This document shows positions 34,070 to 42,805 of a stretch of 64,000 bases of DNA, piece by piece. Source of the DNA: Betaproteobacteria bacterium (GTDB lineage Bacteria > Pseudomonadota > Gammaproteobacteria > Burkholderiales > Casimicrobiaceae). The notes beneath the pieces are model-generated. The model searched no databases and was not told the origin of the DNA. It saw only the letters and a list, made by a program, of their open reading frames with translations. Position 1 is the first letter of the stretch. Every line of letters starts with the position of its first letter. The stretch lies in NCBI GenBank assembly GCA_016717855.1, contig JADKEV010000018.1, forward strand, positions 1 to 64,000, in the 5' to 3' direction. A program made the translations under genes and the position numbers.

Positions 34070-34522
34070 ATGCGAGCCGTTATCCAGCGCGTTACCCATG
34101 CCTCCGTCACGGTCGACGGGAGGATCACCGGCGCCATCCGCCAGGGGTTGCTGCTGCTGGTGGGCATCGAGCCGACCGATGGCAGCGCAGAAGTCGAATG
34201 GCTCGTCAGGAAGTCGGTCAACCTACGCATCTTCAACGATGACGCGGGGGTGATGAACCTCTCCGTCCAGGACATCGGCGGGAACATCCTCGCGGTGAGC
34301 CAGTTCACGCTGTACGCCTCGACCCGGAAGGGCAATCGGCCCTCCTACTCCAACGCCGCGCCGCCGGCCGTGGCGGAGCCGGTATTCGGGCAATTGGTGG
34401 CGGCGTTGGCGCAGGCCTTGGGGAGGCCGGTGCCGACGGGGATATTTGGCGCCGACATGGCCGTAGAACTCAACAACGACGGACCGGTGACGATCTGGCT
34501 CGACTCGCGGATCCGCGAATAG
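34070..34522 (+). CDS. dtd: D-aminoacyl-tRNA deacylase Dtd
   Basis: The 150-residue enzyme begins MRAVIQRVTHASVTVDG and carries both family signatures, SQFTLYAST and NNDGPVTIWLDS. These give the cross-subunit Gly-Pro motif that discriminates D- from L-amino acids. It frees tRNA mischarged with D-amino acids or glycine. The start at 34070 gives the normal family length. It is convergent with dps. Confidence 0.95.
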   Translation: MRAVIQRVTHASVTVDGRITGAIRQGLLLLVGIEPTDGSAEVEWLVRKSVNLRIFNDDAGVMNLSVQDIGGNILAVSQFTLYASTRKGNRPSYSNAAPPAVAEPVFGQLVAALAQALGRPVPTGIFGADMAVELNNDGPVTIWLDSRIRE

Positions 34523-34571
34523 CCCAGGCTGCGGTTCGGGACGCCGCCGCCAGGCGCGCGGCGGGTTGCGG

Positions 34572-35045
34572 TTACTTCAGGTAGCTGCGCAGCATCCAGG
34601 CCATATGCTCGTGCTGCTGCATCAGCCCGGTCAGAAAATCGGCAGTTCCGACGTCGCCAAACTTTTCCTGAACCGTGCCCAGATCCTGCCGCAAGTGCTG
34701 CGCAATCGACTCATGGTCGGCCAGCAACGCGGCGAGCATCCCCTTGGCGTCGAACTTCTTGTTGGGCTCCTCCGGCAGGTGCGTGAGCTTGAGGAATTCC
34801 TCCAGCGATCCGGCGGCCATGCCATCCAGGGCGCGGACGCGCTCGGCGACTTCGTCAACCACCTTGCTCAGCGTCTCGTATTGCGCTTCAAAAAACTTGT
34901 GCAGGTCGCCGAACTGCGGGCCCGTGACGTTCCAATGAAAGCGGCGCGTCTTGGCGTACAAAACAAACTCGTCGCCCAGGAGGGTATTGAGCACCGTGAT
35001 GACTCCACCCCGTTGCTTGTCGTTCAAACCAATGTTGATGCGCAT
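34572..35045 (-). CDS. dps: Dps/ferritin-like DNA-protection protein
   Basis: This 157-residue four-helix protein has the Dps ferroxidase region: KTRRFHWNVTGPQFGDLH (His and Asp) and FFEAQYETLSKVVDEVAERV (Glu). Dps dodecamers oxidise and store iron with H2O2 and bind DNA under stress. The start is ATG 35045 with a GAGGAG ribosome binding site; a promoter with good -35 and -10 boxes lies 130-160 bases upstream. The gene is monocistronic and convergent with dtd. Confidence 0.92.
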   Translation of the reverse strand: MRINIGLNDKQRGGVITVLNTLLGDEFVLYAKTRRFHWNVTGPQFGDLHKFFEAQYETLSKVVDEVAERVRALDGMAAGSLEEFLKLTHLPEEPNKKFDAKGMLAALLADHESIAQHLRQDLGTVQEKFGDVGTADFLTGLMQQHEHMAWMLRSYLK

Positions 35046-35438
35046 TTTTTTCTCCTCTAGGCGCCGCGCCGACCCGCACTGGCCCACAGCACCGATTGTT
35101 GCCACTCCGCGGCCGGAGCACCCCACCCCCGGGTCGGAAGCTCTGGCGCGCCGACGCACTGCGGCAAACCGTAGATTATGCCACTTAACCCGTTGAACTG
35201 TAAAGGGAAGTCTTGCGACGCCCGAAAGGAGTGCAATTGCATGCCCGGATTTCGCCGGTGCGGCCCAGCTATTTGCACCGGAGTGGCCGTCGAGAATCAA
35301 GTCCCGCGCCGCCCCGTTCCGGCACCGGCGCGAAGCAGGAGCCGCGGCGCCGCCCACGCGCAACCGCCCGCCTTGTCCCTGTTGCGCGCAATTTGGACCG
35401 GCCGGTGCAAGCGCGCGGTTCGCGCACGCGTTCCACAC
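35046..35438. other. Intergenic region between dps and moaC
   Basis: This 393-base region holds the dps promoter and leader (35046-35204). The remainder up to the moaC stop is GC-rich and has no supported gene. Confidence 0.5.
35175..35204 (-). promoter_or_regulatory. Sigma-70-like promoter of dps
   Basis: On the minus strand, TTTACA (35199-35204) is followed by an 18-base spacer and CATAAT (35175-35180). Transcription would begin near 35168, giving a 5' UTR of about 120 bases before dps. OxyR control is common for dps, but no operator could be recognised by eye. Confidence 0.6.
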
Positions 35439-35972
35439 TCAGCTCGCCGGTCGCCGCCAGGTTCCTGACTTGCCTCCGGACTTCTCAGCCAGGACGATGT
35501 CCACGATCCGCATCCCGCGGTCGACTGCCTTGCACATGTCGTAGATCGTCAGCAACCCAATCGAGGCCGCGGTCAGCGCTTCCATCTCGACCCCCGTCTT
35601 GCCGACAGTCTCCGCGGTGACATGGATCTCGATGGCCAAGCCCGGGCGGTCGACGGCGAAGTCGACGGCCACGCGCGTGAGCGGCAGAGGATGGCAGAGC
35701 GGAATCAGTTCGCTGGTCCGTTTGGCCGCCTGGATTGCCGCGATCCGCGCGATGCCGAGAACATCGCCCTTGCCGGCTTCGCCTCTTTCGATCAACGCGA
35801 GCGTCGCCGCCAGCATGTGGATCCGGCCGGTGACGCGCGCCACGCGAAAGCTGTCGGGCTTCGATGCGACGTCGACCATGTGCGCCTTGCCCTCGGCGTC
35901 GAAGTGCGTCAGCGCCGCACTACCCTTACCTTTCGTCACGGCAGCAATGCTCCCCGGCAACTTTCGACTCAA
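35439..35972 (-). CDS. moaC: Cyclic pyranopterin monophosphate synthase MoaC
   Basis: The 177-residue product matches MoaC: LTHFDAEGKAHMVDV, AAKRTSELIPLCHPLPLT, VGKTGVEMEALTAAS and LTIYDMCKAVDRGM, with the catalytic Lys and His residues in these blocks. It converts the MoaA product to cyclic pyranopterin monophosphate in molybdenum cofactor synthesis. MoaC is usually about 160 residues. The N-terminal extension MSRKLPGSIAAVTKG may be real, or translation may start at an internal GTG near residue 12. It is divergent from the BepA gene. Confidence 0.93.
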   Translation of the reverse strand: MSRKLPGSIAAVTKGKGSAALTHFDAEGKAHMVDVASKPDSFRVARVTGRIHMLAATLALIERGEAGKGDVLGIARIAAIQAAKRTSELIPLCHPLPLTRVAVDFAVDRPGLAIEIHVTAETVGKTGVEMEALTAASIGLLTIYDMCKAVDRGMRIVDIVLAEKSGGKSGTWRRPAS

Positions 35973-36099
35973 TGCGGCATCTTAGCATCGGTTGCATTCG
36001 GTGTAGACTCGGGGCTTGCCCCGGGACAAAGGCACATCCGCGCAGCCAAGCCACTGACCGCATCGATTCTCATGCAATTCTTGACCCGCCACTGATCCA

Positions 36100-37581
36100 A
36101 TGCACTTTTACACCCGCCGCGTTATTTTCGCGCACCTGTTCGTGATCGCCGGATCACTGGCGGCGCAGAGCGGCCCAAGCCAGCCGCTTCCCGATCTCGG
36201 AGACAGTTCCCAGGCGGTCATTTCTCCGGCCCAGGAACGGAAACTGGGCGAGGCGACGATGCGGCAAGTCCACGCCAGCGGTGCCTACCTCGACGACCCG
36301 GAAGTCAATGCGTACCTGAACAGCCTCGGGCGCCGCCTTGCCCTGTCGACGACCAGCTCGAAGCAGGATTTCGAGTTCTTCGCAATCAATGATCCGGGCG
36401 TCAATGCCTTCGCCCTCCCCGGCGGGTTCATCGGCGTGCATACCGGTCTCATCCTCTTGACCCAGAACGAATCCGAGCTTGCCAGCGTGCTGGCGCACGA
36501 GATCTCGCACGTGACGCAGCACCATATCGCGCGCATGATCTCGGGCGAGCAAAAGAACCAGCTGGCGACGCTCGCCGCAATGGCCATCGCCGTTCTCGCT
36601 GCCCGTTCGCGCCCCGATGCCGCGGGCGCCGCGATCGCCACCGCGCAGGCCGCCAATATCCAGTACCAGCTCGACTTCAGCCGGGAGTACGAGCGCGAGG
36701 CGGACCGCATAGGGTTTCAGGTTCTCGACAAGGCCGGCTTCGACACGCGCGCGATGTCGTCGATGTTCGAACGGCTGCAACGCTCATTCCGCGCCTACGA
36801 GAATAACGCGCCGAACTATCTGCGCACCCACCCGGTCACTTATGAGCGGATCGCCGACGCGACCAACCGCGCCGAGACCAAGCCGTACCGGCAGGTCGCG
36901 GACTCGCGCGACTTCCACTTCGTGCGCGCGTTGCTCAAGAGCTATCAGGGGACATCCAAGGACGCGATTCGCGATTTCGAATCCAGCCTCGCCGAGCGAA
37001 AATTCAACGACGAATCGGCGACGCGGTACGGCCTCGTCGCCTCGCTGTTGCGCGACAAACAGCTCGAGCGGGCGGCGAAGGAACTCGCCGTCCTCGAGCA
37101 GACCGCAAAGCCGAGTGCGATGATCGAGGCGATGGCGGGCCAGGTGCTCGCGCAGTCAGGCAAGCGCGACGCCGCGATCAAGCGCTACCAGGCGGCGCTG
37201 CAGCGCTATCCGAACCACATGCAGCTCGTCTACGACTATCCCGACGCGCTGATCGAAACCGGGCAGCACGGCGCAGCCGTGCAGTTCATCGAGGGCCAGT
37301 TGCAGCGCTTCCCGAACGACGCCCGCCTGCACCAGCTGGCCGCCAAGAGTTATGCGGCGCTGGGCAGAAAACTTCAGCAGCATGCGCACCAGGGCGAGTA
37401 CTACGTCCGGCTGGGGAATCTGCGCGGCGCGATCGACCAGTTCGAGCTCGCCATCAAGGGCGGCGACGGGAATTTCTATCAGATTTCCACTGCCGAATCC
37501 CGGTTGCGCACGCTCAAGCAGGATCTCGCCGACCAGGGCAAGGAATTCGGCAAGCTCGCGGCGCAGAATTTTCGCCCCTAG
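36100..37581 (+). CDS. bepA: Periplasmic M48 metalloprotease/chaperone BepA-like
   Basis: The 493-residue exported protein has a signal peptide (VIFAHLFVIAGSLAA). The M48 peptidase domain carries the zinc motif VLAHEISHVTQHH and third-ligand segment EREADRIGFQVL. A C-terminal TPR region follows (about residue 270 on), with LLKSYQGTSKDAIRDFESSL and AIKRYQAALQRYPNH. BepA (YfgC) helps LptD and BAM assembly and degrades stalled outer-membrane proteins. The gene is followed 24 bases later by the PhzF-like gene. Confidence 0.9.
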   Translation: MHFYTRRVIFAHLFVIAGSLAAQSGPSQPLPDLGDSSQAVISPAQERKLGEATMRQVHASGAYLDDPEVNAYLNSLGRRLALSTTSSKQDFEFFAINDPGVNAFALPGGFIGVHTGLILLTQNESELASVLAHEISHVTQHHIARMISGEQKNQLATLAAMAIAVLAARSRPDAAGAAIATAQAANIQYQLDFSREYEREADRIGFQVLDKAGFDTRAMSSMFERLQRSFRAYENNAPNYLRTHPVTYERIADATNRAETKPYRQVADSRDFHFVRALLKSYQGTSKDAIRDFESSLAERKFNDESATRYGLVASLLRDKQLERAAKELAVLEQTAKPSAMIEAMAGQVLAQSGKRDAAIKRYQAALQRYPNHMQLVYDYPDALIETGQHGAAVQFIEGQLQRFPNDARLHQLAAKSYAALGRKLQQHAHQGEYYVRLGNLRGAIDQFELAIKGGDGNFYQISTAESRLRTLKQDLADQGKEFGKLAAQNFRP

Positions 37582-37605
37582 CCCTCCCGCCCTCGCAACG
37601 CCGCT

Positions 37606-38454
37606 ATGCCCGACTATCGTTACCGGCTCGTCAACGTCTTTGCCGATGCGCCGCTGGAAGGGAATCCGCTTTGCGTGTTCGAGGACGCGCGCGGGATGCC
37701 GGAACAGACGATGCAGGCGCTGGCGCTGCAGTTCAACCTCTCCGAAACCACATTCATACTGCCTTCCGCCACCGCGACGGCGCGGGTGCGGATCTTCACG
37801 CCGACGTTTGAGATGCCGTTCGCCGGCCACCCCACCCTGGGCAGCGCGCACGTGGTGCGCGAATTGCTCGGCACAACCGATTCCTCCATCAAGCTCGAGA
37901 TGCAGGTCGGGATCATTCCCGTCGAAGCCAGCGGCAGCAACTGGACTCTGCGCGCGCGTGAACCCGGGACGCGCCAGCCCGCGATCGGGCCGGGGCAATT
38001 GGCCAGGATCCTGCGTCTCGCGCCGCAGGATATCGGTGCCGATGTCCTGTGGGTGGACACCGGCGCCGAGCAGCTCATCGTGCCGCTCGCCAGCGTCGAT
38101 GCCGTGCGCCGGGCGGACCCCGACTCCGGCAGGATCGCCGAGTGGCCGCGCAACAACATGGATCGGTCCATGTGCTACCTGTGGGCGCATGCCGGGCCGG
38201 GTGCCGTCGAGTCGCGTTTCTTCTTCACCAAGCACGCGAGCGTCATCGAGGACCCGGGAACCGGTTCCGCCTGCGCGAACCTGGGCGGTTGGATGCTGGC
38301 GACTGCGCAGCCGCTGCCAGTCACGCTCGCCGTGGCCCAGGGCGCGGCGGCCGGGCGGCCGTGCCATCTCGGGCTGCGGGTCACGCCTGGCCGCGAAATC
38401 CTGGTCTCCGGAAACGTCGTTGAACTCGGTGCGGGCGTGATCCGGCTGCCATAG
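37606..38454 (+). CDS. PhzF family isomerase-like protein
   Basis: This 282-residue protein has the PhzF fold: NVFADAPLEGNPLCVFED, NLSETTFIL (catalytic Glu region), PFAGHPTLGSAHVV and IEDPGTGSACANLGGWML. PhzF relatives catalyse isomerisation through a conserved Glu/Asp, but most, including YddE-like proteins, have no known substrate. Its position after bepA suggests only shared transcription. Confidence 0.87.
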   Translation: MPDYRYRLVNVFADAPLEGNPLCVFEDARGMPEQTMQALALQFNLSETTFILPSATATARVRIFTPTFEMPFAGHPTLGSAHVVRELLGTTDSSIKLEMQVGIIPVEASGSNWTLRAREPGTRQPAIGPGQLARILRLAPQDIGADVLWVDTGAEQLIVPLASVDAVRRADPDSGRIAEWPRNNMDRSMCYLWAHAGPGAVESRFFFTKHASVIEDPGTGSACANLGGWMLATAQPLPVTLAVAQGAAAGRPCHLGLRVTPGREILVSGNVVELGAGVIRLP

Positions 38455-38692
38455 GACCAGTGCGCTGCGCGGTTGCGCCGGCCGCCCGGGAGCAAACGAC
38501 CGCGCGCCCTTGCCGGCGAGAGAACCGGCGAGGCCACGGCGGCACTGCGGAAGTTCCGTATGCCCATGAACCTGCAGTAAACTTTCGGCTGCCCGCCGCG
38601 TTGATGACGGGGACGAATCGCCAATTCGTCGGATAGAAGAAGAGCAACAGGCAAATCGCTCGTCAACCGATCACTTCCGTCAGGAGAGAAGA

Positions 38693-39013
38693 ATGAAATC
38701 ACCGCAGCTCATCGCCGTCGCCGTTTCGTTGCTGATCGCCGGTTCCGTGCTTGCCCAGACGAACACGCCCGTCGCCGACCAGCGCCAGCAAAACCAGAAG
38801 ACACGCATTCAGGAAGGCGTCAAGTCCGGAGAGTTGACCAAGAGGGAAGCGGTCAGGCTGCGCACCGAACAGCGCGCGATCAAGGCCGAAGAGCGGATGG
38901 CCAAGGCCGATGGGAAGGTGACGATGGCGGAGCGCGCCAAGCTGCAGCACGACCAGAACAAGGCAAGTGCGGACATTTACAGGCAGAAACACGACGCCCA
39001 CAAGCGGAAATAA
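38693..39013 (+). CDS. Small exported Lys/Gln-rich protein, function unknown
   Basis: The 106-residue product has a clear signal peptide (IAVAVSLLIAGSVLAQ) and a CAGGAGAG ribosome binding site 5-6 bases upstream of the ATG. The mature part is highly charged and helical, with KTRIQEGVKSGELTKREAVR and ERMAKADGKVTMAERAKLQ. The second block resembles a short acidic-loop segment (KADGKVT) seen in periplasmic proteins of this kind in Betaproteobacteria. Function is unknown. Confidence 0.78.
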   Translation: MKSPQLIAVAVSLLIAGSVLAQTNTPVADQRQQNQKTRIQEGVKSGELTKREAVRLRTEQRAIKAEERMAKADGKVTMAERAKLQHDQNKASADIYRQKHDAHKRK

Positions 39014-39069
39014 CAGGCACAAAGACGGGCCGGGGAAGCTGGCCCGTCACGATGCTGTCCGCGGCACGG

Positions 39070-39855
39070 TCACACCGGGTCCGGACTCCATTCGCGCAAG
39101 TACGCCTCCCATGGCTGTTCGGGCAGTTCGGCGAGGCGATTGCGCGTCAGCGCGACTTCGTCGGCGTACGCACCGGCATCCAAGACGCCGCGCAGCTTCA
39201 GGAACCGCAGGTACAGCAGGTACGTGTTCACGACGTCGGTTTCGCAGTAGGCCCGTATGGCCGCGATCTCCCCGCGCTGGAACGACGGCCACACCTGCGA
39301 ACCGTCCATGCCGAGCTTGCCCGGCAGGCCGCAGAGCCTGGCCATCGCGTCCAGCGGTGCGTACGCCCGCGGCTGGAACTGTGCCAGCAAGTCCATCAGG
39401 TCGATATGCCGCGTGTGATAGCGGTTGAGATAGTTGTTGTAGCGAAAATCGCGATCCTCATCGCCCCACTCCCAGTAGCGCGGCGCGGCAATGCCGTGCA
39501 TCAGGCTCCGGTAGTGCAGCACCGGAAAGTCGAAGCCGCCGCCGTTCCAGGAGACGACCTGCGGCGTGTAGCGGTCGAACAACTCGAAGAAGCGGCCGAT
39601 CAGCGCGGCCTCGCCGTCGGTGGGTTCGCCCAGCGACCAGACCGCGAGCTTGGTTCCCGCGCGCAGCACGCACGAGATTGCTATCACCCGGTGCAGATGG
39701 TGGGGAAGGAAGTCGCCGCCGCTCGCCTGCCGGCGCAAGGTCTGCGCCGCCGCCGCGACGTCGGCGTCGCCCAATTCCGGCGGCAGGTCATGCAGGCGGC
39801 GCAAACCCGCTATGTCGGGTATGGTCTCGATGTCGAAAACGAGACATGGATTCAT
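39070..39855 (-). CDS. PolB-related 3'-5' exonuclease
   Basis: The 261-residue protein starts MNPCLVFDIETIPD, with the DEDD motif I (DIE). Later motifs are VSWNGGGFDFPVLHYR (motif II, Asn/Asp) and YCETDVVNTYLLYLRFL (motif III, with the final Asp). This is the pattern of the predicted PolB-like 3'-5' exonucleases. The start at 39855 overlaps the end of cysM by 4 bases; an earlier in-frame codon at 39900 was rejected because motif I would then be far from the N-terminus. Its physiological role is unknown. Confidence 0.83.
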   Translation of the reverse strand: MNPCLVFDIETIPDIAGLRRLHDLPPELGDADVAAAAQTLRRQASGGDFLPHHLHRVIAISCVLRAGTKLAVWSLGEPTDGEAALIGRFFELFDRYTPQVVSWNGGGFDFPVLHYRSLMHGIAAPRYWEWGDEDRDFRYNNYLNRYHTRHIDLMDLLAQFQPRAYAPLDAMARLCGLPGKLGMDGSQVWPSFQRGEIAAIRAYCETDVVNTYLLYLRFLKLRGVLDAGAYADEVALTRNRLAELPEQPWEAYLREWSPDPV

Positions 39856-40754
39856 GTCGAAAAGACACCGGTCGAGAGATAGCGATCGCCGCGGTCGCAC
39901 ACGATGAACACGACCACGCCCGCGTCCAGCTTGCGCGCGATGCCCAGCGCTACGGCCAGCGCGCCACCCGACGAAACGCCGCCGAAGATCCCTTCGTCGC
40001 GGGCCAGACGCCGCGCCGTCTCTTCAGCCTCGACCTGCGTGACCAGTTCCAGCCGGTCGATCAGCGAACCATCGTAAATGCGCGGGAGATAGGCCTCCGG
40101 CCACTTTCTGATCCCGGGAATCTGCGAGCCTTCCGCCGGCTGCGCGCCGATCACCTGGATGGCCGGGTTCTGCTGCTTGAGATAACGCGAGGTGCCCGTG
40201 ATCGTGCCCGTGGTGCCCATCGCGCTGACGAAGTGCGTGACCCTCCCATCCGTGTCGCGCCATATCTCCGGGCCGGTGCCGTGCAGATGCGACAGCGGAT
40301 TGTCCGCATTCGCGAATTGATCGAGCATCTTGCCCTCGCCTCGCGCGACCATCGCCGCGGCGAGATCGCGCGCGAACTCCATCCCGCCGCTGGACGCCGG
40401 CGTCAGCACCAATTCCGCGCCATAGACCTTCATGCTTGACCGCCGCTCCAGCGAGAGGTTGTCGGGCATGATCAGCACCATCCGGTAACCGCGGATCGCC
40501 GCGACCATCGCCAGGGCAATGCCGGTATTGCCGCTGGTGGCCTCGATCAGCGTATCGCCGGGACGGATCTCGCCGCGCCGTTCGGCCTCGATGATCATCG
40601 ACAGCGCCGGCCGGTCCTTGACGGAGCCGGCCGGGTTGTTGCCCTCGAGCTTGGCCAGGACAACGGTGGCCTCGGGTATGCCGAGCGCGCGCGGCATTCG
40701 CTGGAGGCGGACGAGCGGCGTATTGCCGATGAAGTCTTCGATGGTCTTGTACAT
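39852..40754 (-). CDS. cysM: Cysteine synthase B CysM
   Basis: This 300-residue PLP enzyme has GNTPLVRLQRMP, the PLP lysine in NNPAGSVKDRPALSM, EATSGNTGIALAMVAAIRGY, VSAMGTTGTITGTSRYLK and the C-terminal CDRGDRYLSTGVF. The STGVF ending and NPAGSVKDRP are typical of CysM, which can use thiosulfate as well as sulfide. It makes cysteine from O-acetylserine. The 3' end overlaps the exonuclease gene. Confidence 0.93.
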   Translation of the reverse strand: MYKTIEDFIGNTPLVRLQRMPRALGIPEATVVLAKLEGNNPAGSVKDRPALSMIIEAERRGEIRPGDTLIEATSGNTGIALAMVAAIRGYRMVLIMPDNLSLERRSSMKVYGAELVLTPASSGGMEFARDLAAAMVARGEGKMLDQFANADNPLSHLHGTGPEIWRDTDGRVTHFVSAMGTTGTITGTSRYLKQQNPAIQVIGAQPAEGSQIPGIRKWPEAYLPRIYDGSLIDRLELVTQVEAEETARRLARDEGIFGGVSSGGALAVALGIARKLDAGVVVFIVCDRGDRYLSTGVFST

Positions 40755-40847
40755 GGTCAGTTGTGGGTCGACGGACTTGGCATTCTATCCGACGCGCACG
40801 CAAAGGTCTGGCTCGCCGTGCTACGGACGTTCGGCATCATGGCAAGG

Positions 40848-40876
40848 AAAAGCCCCCGCGCAATGGCGGGGGCTTT
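40848..40876 (-). terminator. Rho-independent-type terminator of the ComEA-like gene
   Basis: Plus-strand bases 40849-40859 (AAAGCCCCCGC) pair with 40866-40876 (GCGGGGGCTTT) around a 6-base loop. On the minus strand the hairpin is followed by a short T-rich run, downstream of the ComEA-like gene stop at 40915. Confidence 0.75.
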
Positions 40877-40914
40877 GTTGCCCTGAGTTCCGGGCGCTTG
40901 CGTTTCACGAACGG

Positions 40915-41685
40915 CTACTTCTTCTTCGGCGCGTCTTTCTTGGCGGCATCCGCTGCGGCTTCCTTGCCGTCGCCCTTCCTGGCGCTGACTTTTGCGGCGA
41001 CTTTTTCTTTGCCTGCAGCTTCTTTCACCGCGGCTTTGTCGGCCTTGTCCTTGGCGGCAGCTTCCTTTCTGGCGGCCTTTTCCGCGGCAGCGTCAGCTTT
41101 GGACGGTGCCGGGCTCTTGCCCGCATCGGCTTTGGGTGCATCCGATTTCGTTGCTGCCGCCTTCGCCGGTGTAGCCGCCGGCGCCGGTGCGGAAGCTGGC
41201 GTCGCGGCCTTGGTCGCGGCCGCCGCGGGAGCCGGGGCGGCCTTGGCGGGTACAGCCGCGGGAGCTGAGGCGGGCGCCGGGGCGGCCTTGGCGGGTACAG
41301 CCGCGGGAGCTGAGGCGGGCGCCGTGGCTGGTGCAGGTGCGGGTGTCGGCGCGGCCGGCGCTGCCTTGGCGGCCGCGGCCGCTGCCGGTACCGGCGTGGC
41401 GGCCTTGGCCGGGGCCGGAGCCGCCAACGTCGTCGCACCGCTTACCGCTATGTCCTTGCGCAGCTTGTCGATGGTCGCCATGCCGATGCCCTTGACGCGA
41501 TCCAGGTCATCGACCGACTTGAATGGTCCATGCCTGGCCCTGTCCTCGATGATGGCTTTGGCCTTTACCGGACCAATTCCGTTCAGGCCCTCGAGCTCGG
41601 CTTGTGTCGCGGTGTTGAGATTGACGACAGCGAAGGCTGTCGCGGAAACGAGAAACAGGACTGCGCCAAGCAACAGCTTTTTCAT
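40915..41685 (-). CDS. ComEA-like helix-hairpin-helix protein with long Ala/Pro/Lys-rich tail
   Basis: The 256-residue exported protein has a signal peptide (LLLGAVLFLVSATAFA), then a ComEA helix-hairpin-helix domain of about 65 residues: VNLNTATQAELEGLNGIGPV, GPFKSVDDLDRVKGIG. The rest (about residue 88 on) is low complexity. It begins Ala/Pro-rich with a duplicated 15-residue unit and becomes Lys/Ala-rich (KAARKEAAAKDKADKAAVKE), like histone H1-type tails. Start is ATG 41685 with a GGAGGT ribosome binding site. ComEA binds incoming DNA in competence; this tailed form may bind DNA more strongly. The cysM-ComEA-hldD order is common in Burkholderiales. Confidence 0.82.
   Translation of the reverse strand: MKKLLLGAVLFLVSATAFAVVNLNTATQAELEGLNGIGPVKAKAIIEDRARHGPFKSVDDLDRVKGIGMATIDKLRKDIAVSGATTLAAPAPAKAATPVPAAAAAAKAAPAAPTPAPAPATAPASAPAAVPAKAAPAPASAPAAVPAKAAPAPAAAATKAATPASAPAPAATPAKAAATKSDAPKADAGKSPAPSKADAAAEKAARKEAAAKDKADKAAVKEAAGKEKVAAKVSARKGDGKEAAADAAKKDAPKKK
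41233..41322. repeat. Two perfect 45-bp tandem units inside the ComEA-like gene
   Basis: Bases 41233-41277 and 41278-41322 are identical 45-mers coding a 15-residue Ala/Pro/Lys unit in frame. A slippage-driven copy-number change would lengthen or shorten the tail without breaking the frame. Confidence 0.8.
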
Positions 41686-41788
41686 TGAGAACCTCCGGGG
41701 ATGATGTTGAATGAACCAGGGTGGCTTCCTGGTGAGCGCAACAACGGTTCGTACCAAAGCGCGTTGACACGCGCGGCGCGAGCGCTCT

Positions 41789-42778
41789 TCAGGCCTCTTT
41801 CCCGGCCAGCGTCCGGACATAGTCGGCGACACCCTGCTCCACCGGCGCGAACGGGGCGTCATAGCCCGCGCGGCGCAACAGCGTGAGGTCCGCTTGCGTG
41901 TAACTCTGGTACTTGCCCGCAAGCGCCGCGGGAAACGGTATGTACTCGATCCGGCCCGCGCTCACCCAGTCCGCGGCAGTCCGCGGTGGCCCTTCGTGCA
42001 GCGTGTTGAGCACCGCAACCGCGACGTCGTTGAAGGACTGGGCCCGGCCTGTTCCGAGATTGAAGATGCCGGACGCTTCAGGATGGTTGAGGAAGTGCAG
42101 ATTTGCCCGCACGATGTCGCCGACGTGGACAAAATCGCGCCGCTGCTCGCCGTCGCCGTAGCCGCCCGACCCTTCGAAAAGCCGGACCATGCCGTCGGCG
42201 CGAAACTGGTGGAAAAAGTGCCAGGCTACGGACGAGCCCCGGCCCTTGTGCTGCTCCCGCGGCCCGTAGACGTTGAAATAGCGGAAACCGGCAATCTGGG
42301 CCGTCGCCTCCGGCAGCAGCCTGCGGACATACTGATCGAACAGCGCCTTCGAATAGGCATACGCGTTCAGCGGCGATTCGCAGGCGCGCTCTTCACGGAA
42401 CGCCGTGCCGGCGCCGTAGACCGAGGCGGACGACGCGTAAAGGAAGGGAATCGACTGTTCCTGGCAGTAATCGACCAGCGATACCGAGTAGCGGTAGTTG
42501 TTGCGCATCATGTACCGGCCGTCGGACTCCATCGTGTCGGAACACGCACCTTGATGGAGTATCGCCGACAGGTCGTAGGCGAAGTCGCCGTTGCCGAGCC
42601 GATCGATGAACTCATCCTTGTCCAGGTAATCCGCAATGTCGCAGTCGGCGAGATTGCTGACCTTTGCCGCCCGTGCCAGGTTGTCCACGGCGATGATGTC
42701 GCGCTCGCCCCGCGCGTTGAGTGCCCTGACCAGGTTCGATCCGATGAAGCCGGCGGCGCCGGTGACCACGATGTACAT
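41789..42778 (-). CDS. hldD: ADP-L-glycero-D-manno-heptose 6-epimerase HldD
   Basis: This 329-residue SDR-type epimerase has the NADP motif VVTGAAGFIGSNLVRAL, HQGACSDTMESDG, catalytic Tyr-Lys in NAYAYSKALFDQY, FRYFNVYGPREQHKG and QRRDFVHVGDIV. It makes the heptose precursor for the lipopolysaccharide inner core. It lies 27 bases downstream of alr on the minus strand. Confidence 0.94.
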   Translation of the reverse strand: MYIVVTGAAGFIGSNLVRALNARGERDIIAVDNLARAAKVSNLADCDIADYLDKDEFIDRLGNGDFAYDLSAILHQGACSDTMESDGRYMMRNNYRYSVSLVDYCQEQSIPFLYASSASVYGAGTAFREERACESPLNAYAYSKALFDQYVRRLLPEATAQIAGFRYFNVYGPREQHKGRGSSVAWHFFHQFRADGMVRLFEGSGGYGDGEQRRDFVHVGDIVRANLHFLNHPEASGIFNLGTGRAQSFNDVAVAVLNTLHEGPPRTAADWVSAGRIEYIPFPAALAGKYQSYTQADLTLLRRAGYDAPFAPVEQGVADYVRTLAGKEA

Positions 42779-42805
42779 GCCGAGTCCGTTCGCAAAAGAT
42801 TTGTT

